Below are positions 32,397-45,299 of a stretch of 64,000 bases of DNA, piece by piece (positions within the stretch are counted from its first letter, which is position 1; the number at the start of each line of letters is the position of its first letter). The notes beneath the pieces are model-generated. The model worked only from the letters and a program-made list of their open reading frames with translations, searched no databases and was not told the origin of the DNA. The position numbers and the translations under genes were made by a program. Origin of the DNA: Anthoceros angustus (taxonomy: Eukaryota > Streptophyta > Anthocerotopsida > Anthocerotales > Anthocerotaceae); assembly GCA_010909165.1 (NCBI GenBank), contig VJWM01000068.1, positions 1,054,001 to 1,118,000 of the forward strand, written 5' to 3'.

Positions 32397-34991
32397 CTAT
32401 CTCAAGACAATATAGCTGCTGCCATCTTGTTTCTGAATCCGAGAAATCTTCTTTAAAATGTCCGCGAAGGTAGTTTTGTCCTGCTTCCATTAGCAAGGAG
32501 GGGGTCAAAGATGATCCTAATGCTGCGATAGAACTAATGACTTCTGGGTCGGTGTTTACCTCTTTTGTGGTCAGTCTCTGCCTGAACTTGGCCACCAATT
32601 CGTGACTCTTCATAGGACCTGCTGCAAGAATGTTCCTTATGTCATCTTCCATTACAGCAGCCTTGGACATGGGTGCTCCAGCTTTGGCGCCAGCGCCGGC
32701 TACTGGTTTGGCGGGTGACTCTTTCTTCACGCTTGTAGCAGGAGCCTTTCCCGCCTGCATCCACAATGAGCGGAGCTAGCTTGGAGTACAGTATGACCTG
32801 AAACTAATAAAACCCAGTCTGTTCCATATGACTTGTTAAGGATACACAGAATATTAGCATTACCGCAGTTTGTTCCGCTTTGGCTCTCTTTCCTGCTGGC
32901 AGTGTAGGTTTCCCATCATCTGCAGTGGACTTCCGTTTTCCCTTCGCGCTGGGTGCAGGAGTGGCACGGGCAGCAGCTGGAGATGGGGCAGCTGCCTTTG
33001 AGGCAGTCGCTTCCTTCGCCTCTTCTTTAACGCTGACTTTTTTGGATGGCAACAGTACAGGCGACATTCCGATTTCCTCTGTCTCCAGACCCTGTTAAAA
33101 CATGCAACAAGGAATACTCCTCAAAGGCAGTCTAACAACTGAGAAGTGGTAGCAAGCGTTCCAAACAACCAAACTGCCCAGGGTTGTGGGAAGAACCCAC
33201 ATCATCATCTTCATCTTCTTCTTCTACTCCATCAAGATCATCTAAATCTCCCGACTTTCCAAGCAGCTTCTTCAGTTCTTTGCCAGATTGACTGAGCCCA
33301 CCCCCCTCTTGCTGATCACCTTCTTCTCCCTCTGCCTCATCCTCCTCTTCCTACAGACATGATATGACAAGCCAGTCCAATAAATCAAATTAGATACACT
33401 CATAAGATACAGTTCCAGTTTGTTCAATTATTAAGGGTGTTAAACGATGCACCTGTTTGATTTCTGGGGGAGCAGCAACTTCAGGATTGATGTCTTCCCT
33501 TTCCTCAGGGTCATTTCCCACTGCCTCGTCATCGTCCGTGAATGTTTCCTCATGTTCCCAGTCATCTCCTACACACAAGCCGGAGGTACCACTATAACCT
33601 CGGAATCGAAAGAGGTAGTAGCAGCACACATAAATATGATAACAGCACCCTGCACAGACATGGAATTCAGTCAAATTCAGTGTTTACCCTTCTCAGGCTC
33701 GTCCTCATCGAGGTCCAGATCTCGTGCAGGCTCTTCACCATCCTCTTCACCTGTCTGTGCTCCTCTATTTTTTCCGAGTCTGCTCTTCCTAGTCTCCTCG
33801 TCGTCTTCATCCTCCTCGCCTCTGTCTGACCCGGGATTGTCGTCGTCATCTCCCCCCTTCCTCCTGGACCTACCCCCTGCAGATCCCCCAATGCTCTCCA
33901 TGTCATTGAAGGCTGCAGCACCTGTACTGGAAGCCTTCATTAGCCAGCGCTGATAACCATCTGCTGTTTTCCTTCGGTTCCGCATTTGCTCTTCAGCTTC
34001 TTCAAGTGTAAGCTGTTTGTAATGAGCCACCTTCTGGAAGTTATACCTTCAAAACCAAACAACCAGTGCACTTGACAACATATCCCACAGCACATACCTA
34101 ATGAAAACAAAGACACAACAAGGGAAGGGCAAGAGAGCGTGGTCTCGAGCAACTCGCCAGGAGTTCACTGGCGTTGCCACCACACATCTCCCATGGTGCA
34201 CAAGCAAGTAGTATGTAGCCTGTTGTCCTCCTTCCAGCTGGCCTTGAAAGGACTGCTGACCAACGTCATCCGCTAGCATAAATGGCCTCCCCTTGAACTT
34301 CTCCTGCACACACAGATGCAAACAAAAGGTCTGCCTGTCCGTAAACCAACTCACAGCCAAGCTCTTCCCCATAAGCTGCTTACACACCAAATTCAACACC
34401 AGCAAAAAAAAAAAACCCACACCATGCTGCAGAATCCCAGCATCGGCCGCAGACCTCAGCACCCAGAATAGGGTGGAAAGAATTAATACCCGCAAGGTCT
34501 CTGTAGGCTGGCGCCCGTTAAGCCCGTCCCTTTCCATGTTCCACTTAGGGTCAGAATGATTCTTTTTACTCAAGTTGGGCAGACCTTGAAGAAACCTCCC
34601 CACGACGTACTGCTTGTTGCTTACTGGCAGGAGCTTTACATCATGTTCCTGCAAGGAGTCCACTCTAAGAATCAAGCCATCCACAGCAGAGCCAGCAGAC
34701 ACGCAAAAATCAAAGGAAGCGGATACACACCTGGTTGAGACTTGTAATCGGAGCTCTGCATTCCGAGCAAGCCGCCTTGGCATGGGCCATGTGATACCCA
34801 CAGGCCTTACACAATTTCATGTGGCGGCAGATGGTGGTACCCAGATCCCCTCCATTACCGCAGCGCTTGCACACGGGGGCCGCAGACGCTGCGTTCGCCT
34901 CTGGTCGTGCCATCGGTTTCCCACTCGCCTTAGAAAGTCCCTCGGGAGGTAAAACTTCAGCAGAAGCCTTCATATGCCGCCAACGTCTCAA
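32397..34991 (-). CDS. RAP74: TFIIF alpha subunit (RAP74), nine exons
   Basis: This is the large subunit of general transcription factor IIF, which binds RNA polymerase II in the nucleus. Exons (minus strand order): 34731-34991, 34490-34648, 34158-34303, 33688-34046, 33453-33568, 33201-33350, 32864-33091, 32560-32754, 32397-32480; together 565 residues in one frame. The N terminus has the plant-type zinc-binding cluster ('CKRCGN', 'CRHMKLCKACG', 'CSEC'). Then come the TFIIF dimerisation region ('NKQYVVGRFLQGLPNL', 'GGQQATYYLLV', 'SWYNFQKVAHYKQLTLEE'), 'MRNRRKTADGYQRW', acidic linkers, 'SGKELKKLLGK', and a Lys/Ala/Pro-rich stretch. The C-terminal winged helix starts at 'MEDDIRNILAAGP' and ends 'SSYIVLR'. 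Introns are 79-186 bp. All are GT-AG except intron 3, whose donor reads GC (34156-34157). The frame is intact. At least seven fragments of this gene and one older pseudogene lie in the same window. Confidence 0.95.
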
Positions 34992-35139
34992 CTATTCATA
35001 TGAATCCATGTTGACCCACATACAAATACAAGCTAGCCATACATTTATAGAAGCTAACCTGCTTGGGTGTTGGGTTTTCGTTCATTCCGAGCTCAGAAAA
35101 AGAAGAAGAAGAATTTGATTTAAGTCCTCTAAGGCTCTC

Positions 35140-38100
35140 TATGGAATACCGATATGGTTATGGAATATCGATATGTATGGAATACCGATCTGGTATGGAA
35201 TATCGATCTGGTCACGCGGCATCACAGAAAGTCCCGCTGCATACGGCGGAACTATTTCGGCATATCATGCATGACCTCATCGGTTGAGGCTGCGGCCCCC
35301 CGGTGTCCCGATATCGTCAACCTACCCCATGATGCACGAAAAGATTTCACGATACACATAAACTTTTCTTCTCTCGGGTTTAGGGTTGCGTTTAGGTCTT
35401 TTGCCTCGCCGCACCATTGCGGCACGCAATATGCCATCTCTGGTCACGCAGCATCCACAATTTGTTAGGGTTGTTAGCGGTTGCGTTGCCTGACCACCGT
35501 TGCAATTGCATTTGCGGTAGTCATCGTCATGTTTGCGGCGTGAACAATGTGTTTGCCCTTACGCATTGCAAGGCGCAGTGGGCACCGGCTTGCATATGGT
35601 GGCTGCAACGTTCATAGGCCTGCTGCCTATTGGGGGTGCAGTTTCACATAGCACTAACTATCCCGAAACAAGCTTGTACCAGAAGGACCAAGAGAAGGGC
35701 TTCCATGAAAATAGTCGCACATACAAGGCTTGCACCTTAAAGCTGCAGTGCACAAGCGATTCAAAGGCCTCTTGGACTACATAATGTGATCTGTCACGCC
35801 CACGACGTGGCTTGACTGCGTCCGTTCGAGGTACTTTGCTGCCTCATGCACTCCGCACAATGTCTGTGCAGTGCAGTACATATGGGAGGAAGTCCATGCC
35901 CTCCAAGCCCTTTGCATAGGCATTGTCCCTCGTGACATGCAACAACCCTAAACAAGAAAACATGTCATCGTTGTCAACACTAGGCGCTGTGCCGCACATA
36001 AAAGTTTTGCCCCACGACGACCTGTGGTGGCCGCGGGCACGTATTATAATGTGACGTGAAGTATCTAAAAGATCTTTGTGGCATATTTCCGTAGTGTACA
36101 CCCAAAAAGAAAGTCACACACTCCGCGTGATCGGATCGGTATTCCATAGATCCGGGTCACGGCATCCACAATTTGTTAGGGTTGTGGATGTAAAGAAATA
36201 GTCTCGCGCACGGCGGAACTATTTCGGTATGTGGAACAATTTCAGATGTCGCCCATGATTTGCGGCCGACATCGCCAACCTACCGATGATGCACACAAAG
36301 TTTTCACGATACACATAAACTTTTCTTCTCTCGGGTTTAGCTATTAGGGTCATTTTGCAATTCCGTGCTATTGCGGCATGCATCGGGCGTCAGTAGAGCG
36401 GTTGCGCTTGCACCGGCACCGCTTGCAATTGTGTTGCGCTACCACGCTTGCAATTGCATTTGCGCCGCACTCATCGTTTGTGTTTGTGGCATGGCTGAAA
36501 GTGCTTGTTTGCGCAAAGTCACAGTTGTTTGGCACTTTCAGCATACATAGCACTAAGTACTCAAACAAGCTTATACCGGAAGGACCAACACAAGAAGGGC
36601 TTCCATGAAAACACTCGCATATACAAGGCTTGCACCCAAAAAGCTCGATTGCACAAGTGTAAAGTTCAAAGGCCTCTTGGACCACATAACGATCCCGCTC
36701 CACGCGGTGCCTCCCCACTCTGCACTCGCACAATGTCTTGGCGCTTGTTTAATATGTACGGGTGATCCGAACCCTAAAACCCTAAATACTAGGCTAACAT
36801 TGTGTCATAGAAATATTTGCCTTCTAGAACCTCAAGTTGATGTGGTATATATTATACACCGCATTGCATGGCATCTCAAGATGCCGTGGCATATTTCCGT
36901 AGTGTACACCCAAAAACAAAGTCACACGCACGGTCGGCGTATGGAATACCGATCTGGTATGGAATATCGATCGTCACGCGGCATCACGTAAAGTCCCGCT
37001 GTTGGGAACTATTTCGCATATCATGCATGACCTCATCGGTTGAGGCTCGGCCCCGGTGTCCGATATCGTCAACCTACGATGATGCACAAAGTTTTCACGA
37101 TACATAGAAACTTTTTGTTCTCTCGGGTTTAGGGTTGCGTTTAGGTCTTTTGCCTCCGCACCATTGCGTGCAATATGCCATCTACGGTCACGCATCCACA
37201 TTTTTAGGGTTGTTAGCGGTTGCGTTAGCCTTACCGCTTGCAATTGCATTTCGTTGTAGTCATCGTCGTGTTTGCGGTGAATATGTTTGCCCTTACGTGC
37301 AAGGCTGCGATGTTGCTTGGTTGCATCTGCTGCAGCGTTCATAGGCCTGCATTATTGGGGTGCCATAGCACTAACTATCCCGAAACAAGCTTGTACGGAA
37401 GGACCAACAGAAGGGCTTCCATGAAAATAGTCGCACATACAAGGCTTGCACCTTAAAGCTGCAGTGCACAAGCGATTCAAAGGCCTCTTGGACTACATAA
37501 TGCGGGGTGATCCCTCGCCGGCTTGACTGCGTCCGTTCTTTGAGGTACTGGTCGTGCCTCCCCCCTGCTCATGCACTCCCTGCACAATGTCGTCAGTGCC
37601 AGGTGCAGGCGGTACATATGGGGAGGAAGTCCATGCCCTCCAAGCCCTTTGCATAGGCATTGTCCCTCGTGACATGCAGTTCAACCCTAAACAAGAAAAC
37701 ATGTGCATGACATCGAGACACTAGGCGTGTCATAAAAGTTTTGCCCCACGACGAACCTCTGGTGATGTGGCACGTATTATACGTATATTGTACGTAAGTA
37801 TCTAAAAGATGCTGTGGCATATTTCCGTAGTGTACACCCAAAAAAAAGAAAGTCACACACACACTCCCGTGTGATCAGATCGGTATTCCATAGATCTGGT
37901 CACGCGGCATCCACATTTTTTTAGGGTTGTGGACAGAAAGAAATAGTCTCGTCGCATACGGCGGAACTATTTCGGTATGTGGAACAATTTCGGTATGTCA
38001 CGCATGACCCCGGTGTACCGATATCGTCAACCTACCCGATGATGCACACAAAGTTTTCACGATACATAGAAACTTTTGTTCTCTCGGGTTTAGCGTTGCG

Positions 38101-41100
38101 TATAGGGTCATTTGCAATTCCGTGCTATTGCGGCATGCATCTGGGCGTCGTATGTGAGCGGTTGCGTTTGCACCGCGCTTACCGTTTGCAATTGTGTTTG
38201 TGCCGCGCTTACCGCTTGCAATTGCATTTGCGCTGCACTCATCGTTTGTGTTTGTGGCATGGCTGAGTGCGTTTGCCCTTGCGTGCAAAGCTGCAGTGTT
38301 TGGCACTTGCTGCATACATAGCACTAAGTACCCTGAAACAAGCTTATACCAGAAGGACCAACACAAGAAGGGCTTCCATGAAAACACTCGCACATATACA
38401 AGGCTTGCACCCAAAAAGCTGCGGTGCACAAGTGTAAAGTTCAAAGGCCTCTTGGACCACATAGCGATCCTCCACGCCACGCTGCCTCCCCTGCACTCAC
38501 ACAATGTCTTGGCCGCTTGTTTAACATGTACGTGTGGTGATCCGAACCCTAAAACCCTAAATACTAGGCTAACATTGTGTCATAGAAAATATTTGCCCCG
38601 CCTAGGAACCTACCGAAGTTGATGTGGTATATATTATACACCCATGCGTAAAGTCTCAAAGATGCCGTGGCATATTTAAAGGCGTACACCCAAAAAGAAA
38701 GTCACACGCACGCGAAGCCGGTGTATGGAATACCGATCCTGCGTCACGGGAGTGTGTGTGACTTTCTTTTTCGGTGGCTACGAGGATATGCCACGGAATC
38801 TTCGATACTCGTATAATACACGTATACGTGCCACATCGCCTTCACGGTTCGACGGAAAACATTCTATCACACGCTCATCCCCCCGTTCCGATGGTGTCAC
38901 ATGATCTTTTTGATGACGGTGTTAGGGTTTTCATCGTCTACACACAAACATGGCGGGGCAACACATACACACATGAACTTTTTGTTCGCGGTATGGCCAG
39001 CGTTCGGCACCGCAAATCCTCCGCTTACACATGCCGCCACTATATATGCAGGAAGGAGGATGTGGGAGCAACGCTTTGTGTGCTTGCCTACTAACATGCT
39101 TGTGTTGTGCGCTTGGATGTATGGGGCGACTGAAAGATGATCGTAACTTCACCTTTCAAACCGAACATCATGCGAAGGAAACCGGTGCAATGTGCATTAC
39201 AGATCGAACATGCTTCACACACTCCCTCCTCAACCTCATCAAAGGCAATGTCATCGTCCTACAAATCCACTTCGCCCTACGAGACACTGCGAATCGCGCT
39301 GCTCAACCAAAAACATCCGAACATAGTCTGCGCCACACCTCATGGTGGGAGCGCCACAAACAAAAACACCTCCCTACGCCACGCGGAAGAGCCTCAGGTG
39401 CCCTCCATCCTCTTGTGCTCGAACTTGGCTCCTCCTCTGCACTTCGTCACTCGGCCGCCTGCCGTGGAGGGGCCGAATGTCCCTCACCGGACATGGGAGG
39501 TGCACCTGACAGTTATGGCAGCGGCCCCTCGTGAGGTTGGGGAGGCGTGTTCATCCCGACCAATGGGAAGGGGGGGACCCCGGAAGGCGTGGCGGGGACA
39601 AGGAGAGGGTGGTCACCACCAAAGAACCGACTTGCACAGATCGGATCGGTATTCCATGTCACGGTCGCGCGGCATCCATTTTTTAGGGTTGGCATGTCTC
39701 GGTGTGTGGAACAATTTGTGTGTCGCATGGGTGTCGAATATAAATCAACCTACCGGATGCACTAAAGTTTTTTCGATACATAGAAACTTTTGTTCTCTCG
39801 GGTTTAGCGTTCGTATAGGTCATTGCAATTCCGTGCTATTGCGGCATGCATCTGGGCGCCGTATGTGGCGGTTGCGTTGCACCGCTGGTTACATTGTGTT
39901 TGTGCCGCGCTTACCGCTTGCAATTGCATTTGCGCTGCACTCATCGTTTGTGTTTGTGGCATGGCTTAGTGCGTTTGCCCTTGCGTGCAAAGCTGCAGTG
40001 TTTGGCACTTGCTGCATACATAGCACTAAGTACCCTGAAACAAGCTTATACCAGAAGGACCAACACAAGAAGGGCTTCCATGAAAACACTCGCACATATA
40101 CAAGGCTTGCACCCAAAAAAGCCTGCAGTGCACAAGTGTAAAGTTCAAAGGCCTCTTGGACCACATAATGCGATCTGTCCACGCCCAGTGATTACCTCCC
40201 CACACTCTGCACTCGCACAATGTCTTGGCGCTTGTTTAACATGTAATGGTGATCCGAACCTAAAACCTAAATACTAGGCTAACATTGTGTCATAGAAAAT
40301 TTGCCCTTCTAGGAACCTACGAAGTTGATGTGGTATATATTATACACCCATTATGTATCTCAGATGCCGTGGCATATTTGGTGGCGTACACCCAAAAAAA
40401 CAAAGTCACGAAGCCGAGTGTATGGAATATCTGCGTCACGGGGTGTGTGGACTTTCTTTTTTGACGCCTTCGAGGATATGCCACGAATCTTCGATACTCA
40501 CATTATAATACTTATGTCGTGCCACATCAACTTCACGCGGGTTCTGTGAAAAACATTCTATCACGTTCATCGGCTGGTGTTGGATGGTGTCATCTGAATC
40601 TTTTTTCATAGCGGTGTTAGGGTTTTCATGGTCTACACACAAACATGGCGGGCAACACATACACACATGAACTTTTGTTCGCGGTATGGCCGCGTTCGCA
40701 GAAGCGCAAATCCTCCGCTTACACATCTTTCACTATATATGCGGAAGGGCGGATGTGGGAGGATCCCCGGTGTGCTTGCCTACTAACATGCTTGCTTGCG
40801 ATTGGATGTATGGGGACTTGACGAGAAGATGATCGTAACTTCACCTTTCAAACCGAACACGCGGGGAAACCATTGCAATGCGAGGCATTACAGATCGAAC
40901 ATGCTTCACACATCCTCCTCAACCTCATCAAAGCAGGGCAATGTCACTGCGTCCTACAAATCCACTTCCGGTCCTACGACACACCGGGCGCATGTTGCCG
41001 TTCAAAAAAAACATCCGAACATAGTCTGCGCTCACACCTCATGGTGGGGCGCGCTCTAAACAAAAAAACACCTCCCTCGCCATCGATCGCGGAAGAGCCT

Positions 41101-41460
41101 CGAGCGGGCCCTCCATCCTCTTGTGCTCGAACTTGGCTCCTCCTCTGCAGACTTTCGCCCCTGTCTTTTCTTTGTGGAGGGCGAATCCCTCCGCACCGGA
41201 CATGGGAGGTGCACCGATTTGCCATGGCGGGGCAGTGCAGCATCCACTGTGAGGTTGGGGAGGCGGGTTCATCCCGGCACCAATGGGAAGGGGACCCGAG
41301 CTGGAAGGCGTGGCGGGGGCGATTCTTGGGGAGGTGGCATCCACCGCACTTGCACATTGGCCCGATGGCATGGAGGATGCGGCCATTCTTTGCGTTCATG
41401 TATTCCATGAAACCGGCGCGATTTCCAGGCTGCGTTGTCGGCCGATCGTGAGTCATCCAT
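35140..41460. repeat. Array of ~0.8-1 kb direct and inverted repeat units
   Basis: Type A units (about 35144-36150 and 36944-37893) begin with 'TATGGAATACCGATCTGGT' or a close variant and end with its reverse complement, so each has short terminal inverted repeats. Type B units (about 36151-36943, 37894-38723, 39640-40420) share 'CTCTCGGGTTTAG', 'GCTTGCAATTGCATTTGCG', 'AAGCTTATACCAGAAGGACC' and a double plant telomere-like 'CCCTAAAACCCTAAATACT'. Type C units (about 38724-39639 and 40421-41460) start as a diverged inverted copy of the end of A ('GTGTGACTTTCTTTTT', 'ATATGCCAC'). Later units are shortened versions of earlier ones. Open frames here shift between copies, so I call no genes. Confidence 0.75.
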
Positions 41461-43480
41461 CACTCCCTCCATGTCGGTGCAGTGGACCCTGAGGTTGCGC
41501 ACCTTCTCCACCACTTCAAGAAGGAGGCTGATGGCGCCCGTCATGGCTGCGTCGATTGCAACTGCATTGGACTTCGCCGTTGCTACCATACCTCGGAGCT
41601 CCATTGGAGCTGGATGCCCCACCTTGTTGCGGCCTTGGGCGGTGGCCCCCTCCCCACTGGTGCTGGCCCCATTCACGCCTCTCGGCCGAAGCACCGGGGT
41701 TCGCCCCTCCGGCACTCTCGCCCCTTGCATCTTGGCCTTCGCCCCCAGGCGCCGCCCGGCGCTGGGTCTGCCCCCCATTGGTGCACCCTCTTCCTCTTCC
41801 GGGTGCCCGCCCGGTGCCTCGAGCTCAGCGATGAGCTCGGCCAGCTCTCTCGGCCTTCGCCTCCTCACTCCGCGGCCGCCGTCTCGTTCGATCTTGGCGG
41901 CGCTCCACGTCCTATAGCGGATGCGAAGTTCCGTTTCGTAGATGACCACAGCAGGGCTGGTCTCGTCCACTCCGTCCACACCGCAAACCTCGCGGACATA
42001 TGAGTACGGGCATGGCAAAGTTCACCACTTGCAACCCGGCATTACGAGGCATGACAATGAGCGAACCCACCATTGTCAAACACATTGCGAGCGGATTGTG
42101 CGTGGTCACTTACCATCGAGTCTTCCGATTGTTGTCCGGTGGCGCTCCCTCGCCGCCGTTCGCAACCGGTCACGTCTCCTTCGTCGTCCGTGGCGCCTCC
42201 TCTCCCTCCTCGGTTTCGTTCTCCTCCACTCTCACCGGGCGCCCCTTGCAGGCCCGGCACTGGGAGCTTGCCCCACCATCCTCACCGCCTCGTCCCACCT
42301 CCTCCCCCCCCAGACGTCACGAGAAGGAGGCGCAAGGATGCCGGTCCCGTCACGGCATGCGCCTCTGTTTGCACCCTCGCCTTGCGCAACCACATGGGTT
42401 GCGATCCTTTCGCCTTGCGGTAGTTGGTGGTGCAAAGGCGAATGTCGGCTGCGGCTCGAAATGCTGCGGCCCTCGGCGCATGCGGCCGAGCCATCCCCAC
42501 CTGCGCCATTGGCGGGGCATGCGGCGAGCCACCCTCACTGCGGCCATTGGTGGCTGCGATCGGCCGATCCACCCCTTCCCCTACGGGCGTCGGCTGCCGC
42601 GCCGGTCATCCTCCTGCGGCCCTGCTGCATGCGCAACCCGGCTGCGCCGCTGCCCTCGGTGTCTTGCCTTCGACCCCTCATCTGCGGTCCGGGACTTTGG
42701 CTGCATGCAATCGCCCTCTCGCCCTCCGAGGTTTGGGCGGCAGCGTATCCGCTGCCACGGCAACCTTTGTGGGCTGCAAGCAGCGCACCTCTCCGCAGCT
42801 TGTTGGGGGCGCCCCAGGTGGCACGCCACAGGCTGCGGAGGGCTCCACCAAAGCGGCATCGGGATGCGCCCCCTACCATCCGCGACCGAGCCTCACTTTC
42901 TTGCATGCTCGTCCGTGGGCCATCTTCAAGCATTACTGGCAGCCTCGGTGTGGGCTGCGCCTCCGCCTCGCTCCGCTCACGCTGCCGCCGGGCGGGAAGC
43001 GATTGCCCCGCCGCGCCAGCCATTTCCTCATCGTCGCCACCATACAGCGGTGCGCTCCACATGCCCCGGCCGCCATGCCTTCCGGTCGCCTCCCTCCTCG
43101 TCCCGGCCGACATGGGTGTGTCGAGCTCCATGTCTTCCACCTCGCCGCCGCCCATATCGCCTATGCTCGTGAGCTTCCACTTTGAAAAGTGGCACTTGGA
43201 GTTCTTGGTGAAGAGCTGCCCCAACTTGCGCTAAGCGCTCCTGTTATACGTACTTTCAGCTGGCATTTGGCACCCCCAATGCATCACTTCGTTGCCACCA
43301 GGCGACTGTTTGGCGCTTCGCGCCAAGCTGCGGCTCTGCCATTCGATTTCAACACACGCGTTGCGCGCATGTTGCCACTGCGCTTTCGATTGCATGCGGT
43401 TCCAACCTTCTAACTGCGCTAACAGCTTGCTTGGAGTCCGGACAGTCGTTGACCGCTAGTCAACCTACCACTTACCGTCC
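41461..43480. other. GC-rich tract with overlapping frames, no supported gene
   Basis: Long open frames occur in several frames at once (for example 430 codons at 41942-43234 and 390 codons at 42000-43172 on plus, 249 at 41269-42018 and 229 at 42535-43224 on minus). This is what high GC content produces. None shows a motif I recognise. The minus-strand frame beginning 'MGQLFTKNSKCHFSKWKLTS' has the least biased composition, followed by 'GGGEVEDMELDTP', so if any is real it is that one. Confidence 0.4.
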
Positions 43481-43489
43481 TTTTCCGAT

Positions 43490-44580
43490 GTGTTCACGCC
43501 ATCTATCCATGGCATCTACAGTACTTGCCTTTCCACCTTGCCTATAAATAGGAAGAAAAGTCCTTCTTTGGACCAATGTCACATGTGCATTGCCTATGGA
43601 TGGCATCCACATGGTATGTATGCATGATGGCTGGTTGACATGTGATGCATCGAACATTTGTACCTAGATCTTTGTGCCATGGCACAATCCATGTATGTGC
43701 ACCGTCATGCATGTCGGGAAGGGTACCATGACACATATAAAGGTCACGTGCGATTATAGAGAAGACATAAAATCAAAACCCAAGGAAAAGGTGCCCATGA
43801 CACGGCATCTACGTGACATGGTCACATGCATCACATGTCAACGCATCATGCATACATACCATGTGCATGTGCATCGTGATATATGTTCGACGCGGTACTC
43901 GGCACATACATACGTCAACGAATCTATATAGAAAAGACCTAAAAATCAAAACCCAAGGAAAATGTGCACATGGAAAGCACATGGTATGCATGCATGCAGG
44001 ATGGATGGTTGACATGTGAAGTATGTGAACATGTATACCTAGATGCTGTGTCATGGGCACCTTTTCCATCTATGTGCATCGTGATGCATGTTCGGCAGGG
44101 TACTATGACACATATATAGGTCAGCGCATCTATATTCAAAATACCTAAACACCATAACCCAAGGAAAAAGTCGTTCTTGATTGCATGAATATCAATTGTT
44201 CAAGGCCAAGGACAAGTGGGATTACAAATATACCTAGCTCGCCTACCATCCGATGTGGTGGCACTCCATCAACAGTTCCGGTTTTTTGCCTATATATGTG
44301 GGCTACCCAACCATGGACTACCAACTACACGCTTGCCTATCCACCGCCTATATATGAAGAAACGTCCTTGGCCTTTGGACTCCCATGTGCTGGATGGCAT
44401 GCACATGGTGTGTGTGTTGACATGGTGCATGTGACCTAGCTATGATCTTTGTGTCATGGCACAATCAACCTATGTGCATCGCGATGTTTGTAAGGCCGAT
44501 TACTCGACACATATAGGTCACCGCACCTATATAGAAAATACCGAAATCATAAACCAAGGAAAAGGGCTAGTAGGTTGTTA
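43490..44580 (+). repeat. AT-rich ~0.4 kb repeat, plus orientation
   Basis: Units contain 'GTGCCATGGCACAATC', 'ATGTGCATCGTGATGCATGT', 'ATGACACATATATAGGTCA', 'CTATATAGAAAATACC' and 'AACCCAAGGAAAA'. Occurrences around 43675-43795, 43855-43965, 44050-44170 and 44450-44565 follow each other head to tail. The same units appear reverse-complemented at 51130-51880, so the two clusters flank the 45.3-50.6 kb GC-rich tract in opposite orientation. No coding capacity was seen. Confidence 0.75.
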
Positions 44581-44589
44581 AGTGCATAA

Positions 44590-45260
44590 ATATCATTTGT
44601 TCAAAGGCCAAGGAGAAGTAGGATTCTACATAGATCAAGTGCCTACCATCGGGTGTGTGGTGCTTCATCGAGAGTCCCGGTGGTTTTGCCTATATATGTG
44701 GGCTACCCAACCTATGATTCTTCGATTGTACATGTTTGTCATAAAGGATAGGCAGCCATACTTTTCTCTTTTCCCTCTTCTCACCTTTGGGAACCGCATT
44801 GTCTAGTGGGAGGCGTGTCCGGTTGTCTTTGTCAATACCTACCTATAATGTCCGCAATGGCGGGTCGCATACCTACTTGTTTCATTCATTTGGTGATTCT
44901 CGGTTTGGTCCAAAGGCCAAGGTCTTCCTTCATTGATTGACATATTGGTGCAAAGGCCAAGGAGTTTTGTTCCCTTCATTGCCAATGTGAAGCTCCAAAG
45001 GCCAATGAGTATTTTCCTTTCATGACGGTCGGGGATGGTCCAAAGGGAAGGCCTTGTCTTATATATAGGCGGCGAGGCGGGATAGGCAAGTACCGTGTTG
45101 GTTGGGAAATGGATTTTCTTACACATGAATCGGACCTTACATTGGACCATTCGTCAATCCGAGTACATTTTAGTCCTTGGCCTTTGGGCGTCAACGAGAA
45201 ATATCATGTCAACTAGTCCTCGGCCTATGGCCCAATGGAAAACAACATGTTGTTTTCGTC
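44590..45260. repeat. Interspersed CCAAAGGCCAAGG motif cluster
   Basis: Variants of 'CCAAAGGCCAAGG' recur at about 44599, 44918, 44949, 44995 and 45039, with the reverse form 'CCTTGGCCTTTGG' near 45176, often 30-60 bp apart. They are embedded in the AT-rich repeat region. The function is unknown; they could be remnants of a shorter tandem repeat. Confidence 0.5.
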
Positions 45261-45299
45261 ATTGGGCCATAAAGGCCGCGAACTAATCTGACATGAAAA

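Noticed and set aside
39137-40141. 334-codon open frame in the 0.9 kb repeat array
   Set aside because: It crosses a unit boundary and is not preserved in the parallel copy at 40.8-41.5 kb.
41942-43234. 430-codon plus-strand open frame and overlapping 390-codon frame
   Set aside because: High GC content leaves several frames open at once, the proteins are Arg/Pro/Ala/Ser-rich, and no domain is visible.
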